DNA of 64,000 bases, from contig CM018046.1 in assembly GCA_008638375.1 (NCBI GenBank), positions 47,038,126 to 47,102,125 of the forward strand, given 5' to 3'. Made by a program: the position numbers and the translations under genes. Source of the stretch: Nyssa sinensis (lineage: Eukaryota; Streptophyta; Magnoliopsida; Cornales; Nyssaceae). A model generated the notes under the pieces. It was not told where the DNA came from, made no database searches, and worked only from the letters and a program-made list of their open reading frames with translations. Positions 37,743-47,916 of this stretch are shown here, piece after piece (positions within the stretch are counted from its first letter, which is position 1; each line of letters begins with the position of its first letter).

Positions 37743-38531
37743 TGATATACCACTATGTGACACACCAACCACTGCATGACACGTGCAACTGCAAGATCGG
37801 TTCACGACTCATAATAGAGCTCAGGCTCGGCCATATAACTTGTGTTCGGTCGCCCAGCTCGGGCTCGGCCACATAACTTATGCTCGGTCGCTTAGTCATG
37901 TTCGGCCTTATAATCTGTGTTCGGCCATTCAGCTCATTCTCGGCCATACAGTTCATGATCGGCCATTCAGCTCGTGCTCGGCCTTTCAGCTAGTGCTCGG
38001 CCATTCAGCTCGTGCTCAGCCTTTCAGCTTGTGCTCGGCCTTTCAGAGCAGACCTACAGAGGCCGAGCACGTATCTCTAGAGAAGATCTACTTATCTGCA
38101 AAGCTTACAGGTCCGAACACAGACCTTCGGTGTAACACACTGCTATTCAAAGCTCATCACCGCCTTAGTATATGCCGAGCAGAGAATAAGGAAACAGTCT
38201 TTTACAAGGAAACCACCACTCATGGTTATCTCTATTTGATGCAATATTCTACAAGGTAACTACTATCTCCGATGCTCAAATCCCTACTTTCATGGCTCCA
38301 AATCCTAATCAACTTAGGAGAGCCATTGCCTATAAATTCAACCCTAAAGGTACGCTTTATTTTCATGCTCATTATTTTGGCTTTGATTACAAGTCTTTCA
38401 ATTCAATTTATTGACTTAAGCATCGGAGCGGCTACCGCCGGAGCCAACCCGGTGGTCCTCTGATCTTCTGTTTCGAGTGTTTCGCAGGGAGCCGAGCTTG
38501 GATCTCACGTGGGCCAAAAAGTGCAGCATCA
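37743..38531 (+). repeat. Gypsy 5' LTR
   Basis: The U3 part (about 37825-38050) carries a degenerate array of GCTCGGCCATTCAGCTCGT-like units. TATAAATTC at 38331-38339 is the likely promoter TATA box, with R beginning near 38360. TG/CA ends are intact. Confidence 0.9.
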
Positions 38532-38532
38532 G

Positions 38533-38552
38533 TTTGGCGCCGTCTGTGGGAA
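38533..38552 (+). promoter_or_regulatory. Gypsy primer-binding site
   Basis: TTTGGCGCCGTCTGTGGGAA begins two bases after the LTR CA. This sequence type is usual at this place in Tat-type plant gypsy elements. The tRNA was not verified. Confidence 0.7.
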
Positions 38553-38610
38553 CGACAATCACCAAGTGCTCTACTCAATCTAAGCTCATCTTTCGTCTAT
38601 CAGAGGGATT

Positions 38611-40890
38611 ATGGCTCCCAACTTGCGACCCAGGAATAACACTCAAAACCCTCATCCTCAACCAACTGCTGGACGAGGAAGAGGGCGAGTGAATAACCCT
38701 GCACAGGAAGAACTAATCGAAACTAGGCGGCAGAACCAGTTGCTACGGGAACAGCTTTTGACCATGACCAGGACCCTGGCAATGTTCACCCAGAATCATG
38801 AAACCAATCCTCAAAATCCACCCGTTGTCACTCAACAGCAGCAGCCTCCTGCGGCCGCCGGTGTTCATATAGACCCCCAGCCGTCGTCGGCAGCCGGTCG
38901 AGGGATTCCCGCCTTTGTCCCAGAGGTCCATTATCGAAGTACTACCCGACCCCCCGTCCCGGGGGCCTCGGGAGTAAACTACGTTCCACAAGGATCACCT
39001 CCTCGAGTAGTTCCTATACCACCAGTACCAGAGAATCAGAATAACCCCCCGGTAGCGGGCCAAGATCAGCCTACCCATATAGGCCCTGAAGCCGTGAGAC
39101 CTGCCTCGCAGCAACCCGTTTTACCAAGAGGGTCAGTAAGAGCCGAGGAAGTTGCTGAATCAATAGACCGTACTGCTATCATAAGGGGTGCCCAGTATCC
39201 AGAACAGGACGAGCTGGCCAGATTGCTCGGGAGGTCGGCCACCCCGTTCACCAATGCTGTCATGGCCGAGGAAAGACCCAAGAAATTTATCGTCCCCAAA
39301 TTCACCCCTTATGATGGGACCGGGGACCCGGGGGACCACCTCTCCCACTACCAGCACACCATGGCTTTGCACGGCGCTTCTGATGCCTTCTTATGCAGAA
39401 CGTTCGTAACCAGCCTCAATGGTACCGCCTTAAAGTGGTTCCACCACCTCCCGCCGAACTCAGTATCTGGCTTTTATGAGCTCGGCAGAAGGTTCTTGGA
39501 CAGATTCATGACTAGCAGGAGGCTAAGAAAGGGTCCGGAATTCCTTCTGAACATAAAGCAAACGAGGGAAGAATCGCTGAGGGGGTATATAGCACGTTTT
39601 AACGCCGAGCTCACTGAGGTAACAGATTGCAGCCCCGGTTTCCTAGTGGCTGCTCTAGCCGCTGGACTTGCTCAAGGAGGGTTTAGAGACTCCCTGACCA
39701 AAAGTCCCCCAGCGGACATGGCAGCACTCATGGACCGTGCAAGGAAGTACATCAACCTGGAGGAGGCCAGGGACACCTCTAGAAAGGTCAAAGAACAAGC
39801 TCAGAAAGACGATCACAAGAAAGATAGTCAAAAGAAGGACACCAGCTCGGCCAGGAAGAGAGTCAGGAGCCCAGAAAAAAGGGGGGCCCCCAGAACCTCC
39901 TTCAATTCTGGACTAAGGGAATTCAACCACTTCACTCCTCTAAACGCCTCTCCGTACAACATATTGAAGCAAGTAAGATCTCGAGAAAATATGAGATGGC
40001 CGGAGCCTTTGAAAGGAGACCCCAGCTATCGAGATCAGACCAAATATTGTGACTTTCACAAAGACCGAGGGCACACAACCAATACCTGCAAAGCTCTCAA
40101 GCATGAGATTGAGCAGCTAATAAGGAGAGGAAGGCTGCAGGAGTTCGTCAAGCAGGACGGAGGACAGAACCCCCGTGACGAACGACCCCAGCAGAGAAAA
40201 ACCGACCACAGGCAGGAGCAGAAAGGAGGCAGGAACGAACCCCCACAGAACAATCAGGTGATCTATGTCTTACACGCAGATTCCCCTGCAACAGGCACCT
40301 CTAACAGGTCAAGAAAACGATATGCTCGGGAGGCCAGGTCTGCTCCCAACATCATGCAGGTCGCTAACTTGGAGAAAAGGTTAAAGCCCTTGCCGGAAAT
40401 CCAATTTACGGATCACGACCTTAGGGGAGTTCATTGTCCTCACAGCGACGCCCTGGTTATCTCCCTTAAGATCGCCAACTTCGATATCCGGAGAGTTCTC
40501 GTTGACACTGGCTGTTCGACCAATGTACTGTTCTACGACCCTTTCAAGCATATGAAGCTCGACCCCAATACCATTAAGCCCACGAGCATAATCATGACGG
40601 GCTTTGATGGAAACACTAACACTCCACTAGGAAGGGTCGATCTGGCCACCACTGCGGGTGAAGGGGACGGACAGAAGACCACGATAGCCGAGTACATGGT
40701 CATAAAAGCCAAGTCTCCCTACAACGTCATAGTTGGAAGGCCCTGGCTACATGAGATGGGAGCGGTCACCTCAACCCTCCACCAATGCTTAAAATACGTT
40801 CACAATCAGACAGTCTACTCCATCAGAGGATGCCAACCGACCTCCCGAGAGTGCCATGCCCTCGCACTCAAAGCTAAGGCCCCCAAATAG
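38611..40890 (+). CDS. Gypsy gag and protease
   Basis: It encodes 759 aa, starting about 80 nt after the 5' LTR. A proline/glutamine-rich N-terminus precedes the retrotransposon gag core (GDPGDHLSHYQHTMALHGASD, WFHHLPPNSVSGFYEL, RFNAELTEV). A variant zinc knuckle CDFHKDRGHTTNTC lies near residue 478. The aspartic protease motif VLVDTGCSTNVLFYD is near residue 629. It ends in TAG at 40888-40890, in frame with pol, so gag-pol is expected as a minor readthrough product. Confidence 0.9.
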   Translation: MAPNLRPRNNTQNPHPQPTAGRGRGRVNNPAQEELIETRRQNQLLREQLLTMTRTLAMFTQNHETNPQNPPVVTQQQQPPAAAGVHIDPQPSSAAGRGIPAFVPEVHYRSTTRPPVPGASGVNYVPQGSPPRVVPIPPVPENQNNPPVAGQDQPTHIGPEAVRPASQQPVLPRGSVRAEEVAESIDRTAIIRGAQYPEQDELARLLGRSATPFTNAVMAEERPKKFIVPKFTPYDGTGDPGDHLSHYQHTMALHGASDAFLCRTFVTSLNGTALKWFHHLPPNSVSGFYELGRRFLDRFMTSRRLRKGPEFLLNIKQTREESLRGYIARFNAELTEVTDCSPGFLVAALAAGLAQGGFRDSLTKSPPADMAALMDRARKYINLEEARDTSRKVKEQAQKDDHKKDSQKKDTSSARKRVRSPEKRGAPRTSFNSGLREFNHFTPLNASPYNILKQVRSRENMRWPEPLKGDPSYRDQTKYCDFHKDRGHTTNTCKALKHEIEQLIRRGRLQEFVKQDGGQNPRDERPQQRKTDHRQEQKGGRNEPPQNNQVIYVLHADSPATGTSNRSRKRYAREARSAPNIMQVANLEKRLKPLPEIQFTDHDLRGVHCPHSDALVISLKIANFDIRRVLVDTGCSTNVLFYDPFKHMKLDPNTIKPTSIIMTGFDGNTNTPLGRVDLATTAGEGDGQKTTIAEYMVIKAKSPYNVIVGRPWLHEMGAVTSTLHQCLKYVHNQTVYSIRGCQPTSRECHALALKAKAPK

Positions 40891-40915
40891 CAATTACTGC
40901 ACGCCCGTGTGTGCA
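40888..40915 (+). promoter_or_regulatory. Leaky stop (UAG CAA UUA) with downstream stem-loop between gag and pol
   Basis: The frame reads AAA TAG CAA TTA. The hexamer after the stop fits the UAG-CAR-YYA readthrough context known from tobamoviruses. From 40898 to 40915 TGCACGC pairs with GTGTGCA (one G-U pair) around a CCGU loop, seven nucleotides after the stop. Pol continues in the same frame, so readthrough would join gag-PR to RT with no frameshift. Confidence 0.75.
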
Positions 40916-43900
40916 AGGATGCAATCTACCCTTGCTGTCACGAGGCAGAAGACTGTCCCTCCAAAATTGAAGAACCATTGAGCCCCAGAGGAAGGGATAG
41001 CAGAGCCAAGCCTATAGGGGAGCCTATTAAAGTCCTGGTCAGCTCAGAGGATCAGGGACGTTACCTGCAGATAGGTCCCGACCTGACACATACCGAGCAG
41101 GATGAGCTGGTCAAGTTTTTGAAGAAAAACCTCTCCGTATTTGCCTGGGAGACAAGCGACATGGAAGGGATAGATCCCGACTTGATCACGCACAGACTAA
41201 TGGTGGATCCAGACCATCCACCAGTGAGACAAAAGAGAAGGCCTCTCGCTCCAGAACGGCATCAGGTCATCAACGACGAGGTTCAAAGGTTGCTCAGCGC
41301 CAACATGATACGAGAGGTATCTTATCCTGATTGGTTGGCCAACACTGTTCTGGTCAAGAAGAAGAATGGTAAATGGAGAGTCTGTGTCGACTACACAGAT
41401 CTCAACAAAGCATGCCCAAAGGATAGCTTCCCTCTTCCACGAATAGATCAGTTAGTCGATGCAACTGCAGGGCACGAGCTCATGAGCTTCATGGATGCTT
41501 ATTCTGGGTACAATCAAATACAGATGCATCCTCCCGATCAAGAGAAGACTTCATTCATCACCGAACGAGGTCTCTATTGCTACAAAGTGATGCCATTCGG
41601 ACTAAAGAATGCTGGAGCTACCTACCAACGTCTTGTTAATAAGATGTTCGGCTCCTTGATCGGCAGCACTATGGAAGTTTATATCGACGATATGCTGGTC
41701 AAGAGCCTAAGGAAGAGCAGTCATCTCCAACACCTAGCGCAAACCTTCGACATCCTCAGACAATATAAAATGAAGCTCAATCCCTCAAAGTGCACCTTTG
41801 GTGTAACAAAAGGGAAGTTCCTTGGGTACATAGTCTCTCAAAGAGGTATAGAAGCAGACCCGACTCAGATCGGGGCTCTGATCGGACTGAAATCCCCAAA
41901 GGCCCGAAAGGACATTCAAGCTCTGAACGGCCGGATAGCAGCTCTCAGCAGATTCATCTCCAAATCCACGGATCGGTGTCTACCCTTCTTCAAGGCTCTG
42001 AAAGGTAACAAATCTTTGCAATGGACTGACGAGTGTGAAAAATCCTTTCAGGAACTCAAAAGATACTTGGCTTCGCCCGAGCTCTTATCAAAACCAATCC
42101 AAGGAGAAAGGCTGCTTCTCTATCTCGCAGTCTCTGAGAACGCTGTCAGTTCGGTATTGGTTAGGCAAGACAGGAGCGTGCAGAGGCCCATCTTCTATGT
42201 CAGCAAGGCATTACTAGACACAGAAAAGAGATACCCCGAAATTGAGAAGCTAGCCCTTGCTCTCATAGTTTCTGCACGGAAGCTGAGACCATACTTCCAA
42301 GCACATCCCATAGAAATTCCGACTGCCTACCCACTGAAAGCAGTCCTAAGAAAACCAGAAGTATCAGGACGGTTGGTCAAGTGGTCAGTGGAACTGGGGG
42401 AGTTCGATTTGTCCTACATTCCACGAGTCTCAATTAAAGGGCAAGCCTTGGCAGACTTCGTCGCAGAATTCACTCCCGCGCTGCTAAGCAAAGCTCAAGT
42501 CTCAGACGAGGTGGGGACTTGGAAGTTGTATGCTGATGGATCATCCACTGACCGAGGTGCCGGAGCAGGGCTAGTACTACACTCTCCTGATGGACTTACA
42601 ACCGAAAGGGCAATTAGCTTGGGGTTCAGAGCCTCCAACAACGAAGCGGAATATGAGGCCCTTATCTTAGGAATGAAGCTAGCTCAGGAGTGCGAGGTAC
42701 AGAGCCTCGAGGTATTTTCCGACTCCCAACTGGTGGTTAGCCAGGTTCAAGGAGAATATGCCATCAAGGATGAAAGAATGCTCCGATATTCGGAACTAGT
42801 CAACTTGCTAAAACATTCCTTCCGAGCATTCTCAATCCAAAAAATAGAAAGAGGACAGAACAGCCGAGCCGATGCCTTAGCAAACATGGCATCTCACATG
42901 AAAACGGGGGTGGAGTCAACGATAAAGTTCTCTCACCAGCCAAGGCCTAGCACCGAGGAGATCCAGGTCGCCCAAGTCTCGGAGCAGCCTCAGAACTGGA
43001 TGACTCCTATACTCCAATACCTGGAGGAGGGACTCCTCCCAGAGGACAGAAATAAGGCAAAAAGAATCCGCATCAGAGCAGCTCGGTATCTTGTCCTTAA
43101 CGGAAAACTCTACCGAAGGTCTTACACTCAGCCATTGTTAAAATGCCTAGCACCTGAAGAGTCTCAATATGTCTTGGCAGAAATCCATGAAGGAATCTGT
43201 GGAAATCACAATGGGGGGAGAACCATAGCCCACCGAGCTCTAACCCAAGGCTACTACTGGCCTGGGATGCTGAAGGAAGCAAAGGAATATACTCGAAAGT
43301 GTGACAAATGCCAGAGGTTCGCTCCTTATCAGCATCAGCCGCAACATGAGCTCATCCCCATTACCAGCCCATGGCCCTTTGCACAGTGGGGAATGGACAT
43401 CATAGGACCATTACCTAAAGCCAAGCCGAACAGGAGATACCTATTGGTGGCTGTTGACTACTTTTCAAAATGGGCCGAAGCAGAACCACTGACTCGCATC
43501 ACTGAAAAAGAAATAAAGAGTTTTACTTGGAAAAATATAGTCTGCAGGTTCGGCATACCTCATGTGATCGTCTCAGATAATGGCACGCAGTTCACTGGGA
43601 AAATATTCAGGAAATTCTGCCAGGACCTAAACATCAAACAACACTTCTCCTCCCCTGGTCATCCTCAGGCCAACGGGCAGGCCGAGGTCACCAACCGAAC
43701 TATCCTCGACGCTCTCAAGAAAAGATTAGAGGAAGCTAAAGGGGGATGGGTCGAGGAACTCCCTGGGGCACTCTGGGCCTACCGGACGACCAGGAGAACT
43801 CCAACATCGGAAACTCCCTTCTCCCTAGCCTACGGAACTGAGGCAGTAATCCCTGTTGAGGTCGGCATGCCGACCTTAAGGGCTGAGGCTTTCAACGAAG

Positions 43901-44232
43901 AGACCAATGACCAACAACTAGCAGAAAATTTGGATTTGCTCGAAGAAAGAAGAGAGCAGGCCGTAATCAGAATGGAAGCATATCAGCGCAGGATGGTTAA
44001 CCGCTCAAAAATTGGCCTCAAACCTACCAATTTCCAAGTTGGGGACCTCGTCCTAAGAAGGGTTTTCCAGAACACCAAGGACCCCACCATGGGGAAGCTA
44101 TCACCGAACTGGGAGGGTCCCTACAGAATTATCAAAACGGTTAGACCGACCACTTATTGGTTGGAAAGCATGGATGGGAAACCTGTTCCCAGGCCTTGGA
44201 ACATGGAACATTTGCGAAAATATTATCAATAA
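40891..44232 (+). CDS. Gypsy pol: RT, two RNase H regions, integrase
   Basis: It has 1113 codons after the leaky stop. RT starts with KKKNGKWRVCVDYTDLN and has FMDAYSGYNQI and the catalytic YIDD in VYIDDMLVKS. A degenerate RNase H follows (FYVSKALLDTEKRYPEIEKL). A second, complete RNase H then carries YADGSS, NNEAEYEAL, FSDSQLVV and RADALA, the dual arrangement known for Tat elements. Integrase has the zinc-binding H-H-C-C (GNHNGGRTIAHRAL, CDKCQRF) and core Asp/Asp/Glu blocks (WGMDIIGPL, VSDNGTQF, NGQAEVTN). No chromodomain is seen. The frame is uninterrupted. No ATG lies near its start, supporting readthrough. Confidence 0.92.
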   Translation, partial: QLLHARVCKDAIYPCCHEAEDCPSKIEEPLSPRGRDSRAKPIGEPIKVLVSSEDQGRYLQIGPDLTHTEQDELVKFLKKNLSVFAWETSDMEGIDPDLITHRLMVDPDHPPVRQKRRPLAPERHQVINDEVQRLLSANMIREVSYPDWLANTVLVKKKNGKWRVCVDYTDLNKACPKDSFPLPRIDQLVDATAGHELMSFMDAYSGYNQIQMHPPDQEKTSFITERGLYCYKVMPFGLKNAGATYQRLVNKMFGSLIGSTMEVYIDDMLVKSLRKSSHLQHLAQTFDILRQYKMKLNPSKCTFGVTKGKFLGYIVSQRGIEADPTQIGALIGLKSPKARKDIQALNGRIAALSRFISKSTDRCLPFFKALKGNKSLQWTDECEKSFQELKRYLASPELLSKPIQGERLLLYLAVSENAVSSVLVRQDRSVQRPIFYVSKALLDTEKRYPEIEKLALALIVSARKLRPYFQAHPIEIPTAYPLKAVLRKPEVSGRLVKWSVELGEFDLSYIPRVSIKGQALADFVAEFTPALLSKAQVSDEVGTWKLYADGSSTDRGAGAGLVLHSPDGLTTERAISLGFRASNNEAEYEALILGMKLAQECEVQSLEVFSDSQLVVSQVQGEYAIKDERMLRYSELVNLLKHSFRAFSIQKIERGQNSRADALANMASHMKTGVESTIKFSHQPRPSTEEIQVAQVSEQPQNWMTPILQYLEEGLLPEDRNKAKRIRIRAARYLVLNGKLYRRSYTQPLLKCLAPEESQYVLAEIHEGICGNHNGGRTIAHRALTQGYYWPGMLKEAKEYTRKCDKCQRFAPYQHQPQHELIPITSPWPFAQWGMDIIGPLPKAKPNRRYLLVAVDYFSKWAEAEPLTRITEKEIKSFTWKNIVCRFGIPHVIVSDNGTQFTGKIFRKFCQDLNIKQHFSSPGHPQANGQAEVTNRTILDALKKRLEEAKGGWVEELPGALWAYRTTRRTPTSETPFSLAYGTEAVIPVEVGMPTLRAEAFNEETNDQQLAENLDLLEERREQAVIRMEAYQRRMVNRSKIGLKPTNFQVGDLVLRRVFQNTKDPTMGKLSPNWEGPYRIIKTVRPTTYWLESMDGKPVPRPWNMEHLRKYYQ

Positions 44233-44267
44233 AGTACTTTCTTTTTATTTCAACATCTTTTGTGAAA

Positions 44268-44891
44268 CATCTCAATGTACAGACCTCTCAGGTCTGGTCC
44301 ATCTCAAATGCACAGACTATAAGTCTGGTCCATCTTAATGCACAGGCTCAGGTCTGGTCCATCTCAATGTACAGACCTCTCAAGTCTGGTCCATCTCAAA
44401 TGCACAGACTATAAGTCTGGTCCATCTTAATGCACAGGCTCAGGTCTGGTCCATCTCAATGTACAGACCTCTCAGGTCTGGTCCATCTCAAATGCACAGA
44501 CTATAAGTCTGGTCCATCTTAATGCACAGGCTCAGGTCTGGTCCATCTCAATGTACAGACCTCTCAAGTCTGGTCCATCTCAAATGCACAGACTATAAGT
44601 CTGGTCCATCTCAAATGCACAGACTATAAGTCTGGTCCATCTTAATGCACAGGCTCAGGTCTGGTCCATCTCAATGTACAGACCTCTCAGGTCTGGTCCA
44701 TCTCAAATGCACAGACTATAAGTCTGGTCCATCTCAATGTACAGACCTCTCAGGTCTGGTCCATCTCAAATACACAGACTATAAGTCTGATCCATCTCAA
44801 TGTACAGACCTCTCAGGTCTGGTCCATCTCAAATGCACAGACTATAAGTCTGGTCCATCTCAATGTACAGACATCTCAGGTCTGGTCCATC
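44268..44891. repeat. Array of about 20 short hairpin-forming repeats
   Basis: Roughly 30-bp units alternate in three types. Type A has CAGACCT-CTC-AGGTCTG, a perfect 7-bp inverted repeat with a 3-nt loop. Type B has CAGACT-ATA-AGTCTG, a 6-bp inverted repeat. Type C has CAGGCTCAGGTCTG and no perfect arms. The order is ABC ABC ABC, then AB BC, then AB pairs. Some A units have AAGTCTG, losing one pair. The array lies just after the pol stop, between pol and the 3' end of the convergent antisense gene. Confidence 0.9.
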
Positions 44892-45515
44892 TTAAAAAAC
44901 AAAATCCCTAAGTCTGATCTATCTTGACATATGAGGATGATGTTCTATTGCAAGAACACGAAACTAGGTGCCGGCAGTTATAAACAGGCGAGGATAACTC
45001 TAAGGGCTCAGTCACACTGACCATCAAAAAAAATCCTTACAAATACAAGTCACTCAGTTCGGCAATCAAGCTCAGGTTCCTGCTCTAAAAGATCAGAGTA
45101 ATTGTCTTGTACCAGTTTCTACGACTGACAACCAGAGATCAGATTGATTAATTATTATTCAAGTCATCTTTCTTAAAGAAAATCCATGATTCAAAAACCC
45201 CTCCAATACCAAGAGTTCGGCACAAGTTGGTTATTACTACACATTACTTCAGGATTGCCATAAGTGAGTTCTGGAGACAACCCATGGTCGGTAAAAACGA
45301 TACTCTGGGTTCAGAGCAGGTTTACTTGTGTCATAATACAAGCCTCAAAGGCCGAAGTCCGTTCATACAAAACAAAACATTGATACATATTTAGAACAGA
45401 ACTCAAGGATTACCAACAATCAAAGAAAGATAGAGACAAAAATTGAAGAGAAGATGTTTTCATTAATATTTGAGCTCGGTTACAAAAAGATGAAACAGGA
45501 CTACAAAAGTTTTCC
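44892..45515. other. Gypsy spacer between hairpin array and antisense gene
   Basis: About 620 bp with no coding signal. It should contain the 3' UTR and polyadenylation region of the antisense gene. Confidence 0.5.
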
Positions 45516-47503
45516 CTAAACTAAGGGGCTTGCAGATCCATCGTCCTGATCACCATCCTCGTCCTCGTCATCGTCGTCAATCCCAGACAGGTCAATATCC
45601 GGGTACTTGGCAAGAAGCTTGGACTTGAAGTTGTCGTAACCGAGCTGCGCAATAGTATCACCCATCTTCTGAAGCTCGGTCTTCAACCTAGCCTCGGTCT
45701 CAACCTTGGCCTCATCAACCTTCTGAACAAGTGAAGACTGAAGAGCACTGTTCTCCTCCTTCAGTTTGGTCAGGTCCTGAAGAAGGGAGTCTCGTTCAGA
45801 TCGCAAAGAATCCCTCTCAAGTTTAATAGAATCCCTTTCGGATTCCATAATTGAGAAGCAATTCCTCGCCTCCTTCAGCTCGTCCTCGGCTGTGGTGGCT
45901 TGAGATTGAGCCGTACCGAGCTGAAGCCTGGCTTCATCCAGCTCCTCCTCCAACCTCTCCACAGCCTGGAGATCCACCGTGGCCTCCATTAAAGCAGCCA
46001 AGCTATGGAGGGTCTGCAAAAATAAGAAGACGTATCAGTAAAGAGGAAAAGGAAGAAGAGCACAAAAGCAGAAAGGTCGGTCGTTACCTTCAGATGAGCC
46101 TTCATGGCACCGGCCACAGTCTTCTCAGTACCCTTCCTGGTGCTGCAGGAAGGGATGTCAGTACAAGGGGCCTCAGCCCAGAAATCTTCAATAGCCTGAT
46201 GGACGGCCTTGTATCCATCAGGCATGTCGGTACCCACCTTCGCCTTACCCCTCTGTTGAGATTTTTGGGCCGAAGAGGGGACAGGCCGAAGAACCGCCGT
46301 ACCCCTCTGAGGGGCAGAAGAGGGTTCCCCGATCACCACCCCCTTTTGAGGGGCAGAGGAGGGCTCCCTGATCACAACTCCCCTCAGAGGAGGTCGGGAA
46401 GAGGGAGAAGCAGAGGAGACCGCCCCCTTCTTGGGAGGCACAGACGGGGAAGGGTCGGACGTCCTCGTCTTCTTCGAAGAAGACGCAGTAGGAGGGGGCT
46501 GGCTAGCCACCCTCTTCTTCTTTGACGACCCCCATTTGCCAGCGAGGGATTTGAGGACGTCGTCAACAACACCCTTATCCTTTGGAGGCATTGTAGGGCC
46601 TGAATGAAGGATGGCTCGGTAATCCCGGTTTGAAGTCTGGAGGAGTCTCTTGTACTGATCTTTCAAAACAGGGGTAAATTGCGGCCTCTTCTTGACGCTC
46701 TTGGCTACATGAAAGAGTTTTTGAACAAAGGTCAGTCAGATACACAAAGGACAGGCACAAAGCAAAATTACAGAAGAAAAGGGTGTCTCACCCATAAACC
46801 CCGTGCTCCGGGGGAACGTGGAGAACTGGTCCTCAGGGTCGGTCACCTCCCATTTTCCACCAACAAAAAAGAACCGATCCTTCCAAAATTTATTGGAGGA
46901 CGGCACGAAAGTCAAAGGCCGGAAGCCCTTGTCAAACGACATGTAGTAGAGGCCCTCCGCCTTCCTATATTTAAGATCCATTTTACTACGGATCAAGTCT
47001 AAGGAGACCTCAACACCATTCAGGCGACCTAGGGCCATAAACCCTAACAGGTGCCTCCAACTGTTCAAAAGCAGATCGGCCGGGCAGAGATTGAACCAAC
47101 AGAAAAAATCCCTAAGCAGTCTAGGGAAAGGAAGGCGTAACCCCATCTCAAACCAAGCGGTATAAACACAAATTTCCCCATCCTGAACTTCCCAAGGGTA
47201 GTCGAAGTCATCAGGGGCCCTAAGGGTGACATTTGGAGGAATCTCATACTTCTCCCTAATAACCTCCAACCAAGAGGACGTTACAGCACTCTCTACCTGG
47301 GAAGACCGACCTGAGACCTCACCCTCTCTATCCCTAGACTCCGAGAAGGCATCGACTATTCTAACTGAGGGACTAGAGTGAGTCTCCTCCGATTCAGTCC
47401 CCGAGGAAGTGCTACCCCTAATTAGGGTTTGTGACAAGGAAGGAGCTTCCGGAAGGCTCTCCGACCCATTACCAACATCAGAAGATGCCGAAGAAGTCGA
47501 CAT
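45516..47503 (-). CDS. Antisense three-exon gene inside the gypsy element
   Basis: Exons on the minus strand are 46792-47503, 46088-46704 and 45516-46013. Donors are GTGAGA and GTAACG; acceptors are ATGTAG and TTGCAG. The lengths 712, 617 and 498 join without a break into 609 codons including the stop. Exon 1 encodes a Ser-rich start and a hydrophobic conserved-looking segment (LRLPFPRLLRDFFCWFNL, LNSWRHLLGFMAL) resembling the putative plant gypsy-type transposon domain. Exon 2 encodes a basic, proline-rich region with a repeated GVVIxEPSSAPQxG. Exon 3 encodes a coiled coil with ERDS repeats and an Asp/Glu-rich tail. Antisense genes occupy the same place in some Tat elements such as Grande. 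The function is unknown; a nuclear or chromatin role is only a guess from composition. Confidence 0.8.
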
Positions 47504-47700
47504 TTCAAAATAACCAAAAGGAGAAGAAGAGAAAATGAAAAGATGAACGAAAACACTAAAACCGAACCTGAATCAAAGTAAGGGACTTCGGATGGATGGG
47601 ATTCTTCACAAGGTAGCTTGCTGGTTCGACAATGACGGATGTATATCTCGCTTTGCAAAATCGAAGATGGTAAAAAGAGTCGTACAAGGCTCTTTCCCCC

Positions 47701-47711
47701 TTTTATATACA
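47701..47711 (-). promoter_or_regulatory. TATA box of the antisense gypsy gene
   Basis: The minus strand reads TGTATATAAAAGGGGG about 200 bp upstream of the antisense ATG (47503). This is a strong plant TATA box outside the LTR, suggesting an independent antisense promoter. Confidence 0.6.
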
Positions 47712-47900
47712 TTCGGAGAGTAATGGCTACCCAGGCGAACCGCCACGACAGTATCGCAGCAATAATGATTTGAGAAACCCAAAAACCGGCTGCGCAATAA
47801 ATGATGTACCAACGGACGTCTAGGAAAACGAGACGACAGAACGCGTGACTTTTCGGGCACTCTTAAGACCTTAGTTATCCCCCGAGCTCCAACTAAGGCT

Positions 47901-47912
47901 TGGGGGGGGGAG
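47901..47912 (+). promoter_or_regulatory. Gypsy polypurine tract
   Basis: TGGGGGGGGGAG lies a few bases before the 3' LTR, the expected place for plus-strand priming. Confidence 0.8.
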
Positions 47913-47916
47913 TAAC

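Noticed and set aside
37783..38259. 158-aa frame in each gypsy LTR (also 47957-48433)
   Set aside because: It lies in the U3 repeat array and is identical only because the LTRs are. There is no protein-like composition or start context.
44268..44891. CRISPR-like array
   Set aside because: Units are contiguous repeats without unique spacers, in a plant retrotransposon.
44645..44911. 88-aa frame with CTDLSGLVHLK repeats
   Set aside because: It is the translation of the tandem hairpin array, not a gene.
45851..46525. 224-aa arginine-rich plus-strand frame
   Set aside because: It is antisense to exons 2 and 3 of the antisense gypsy gene and its composition mirrors those exons.
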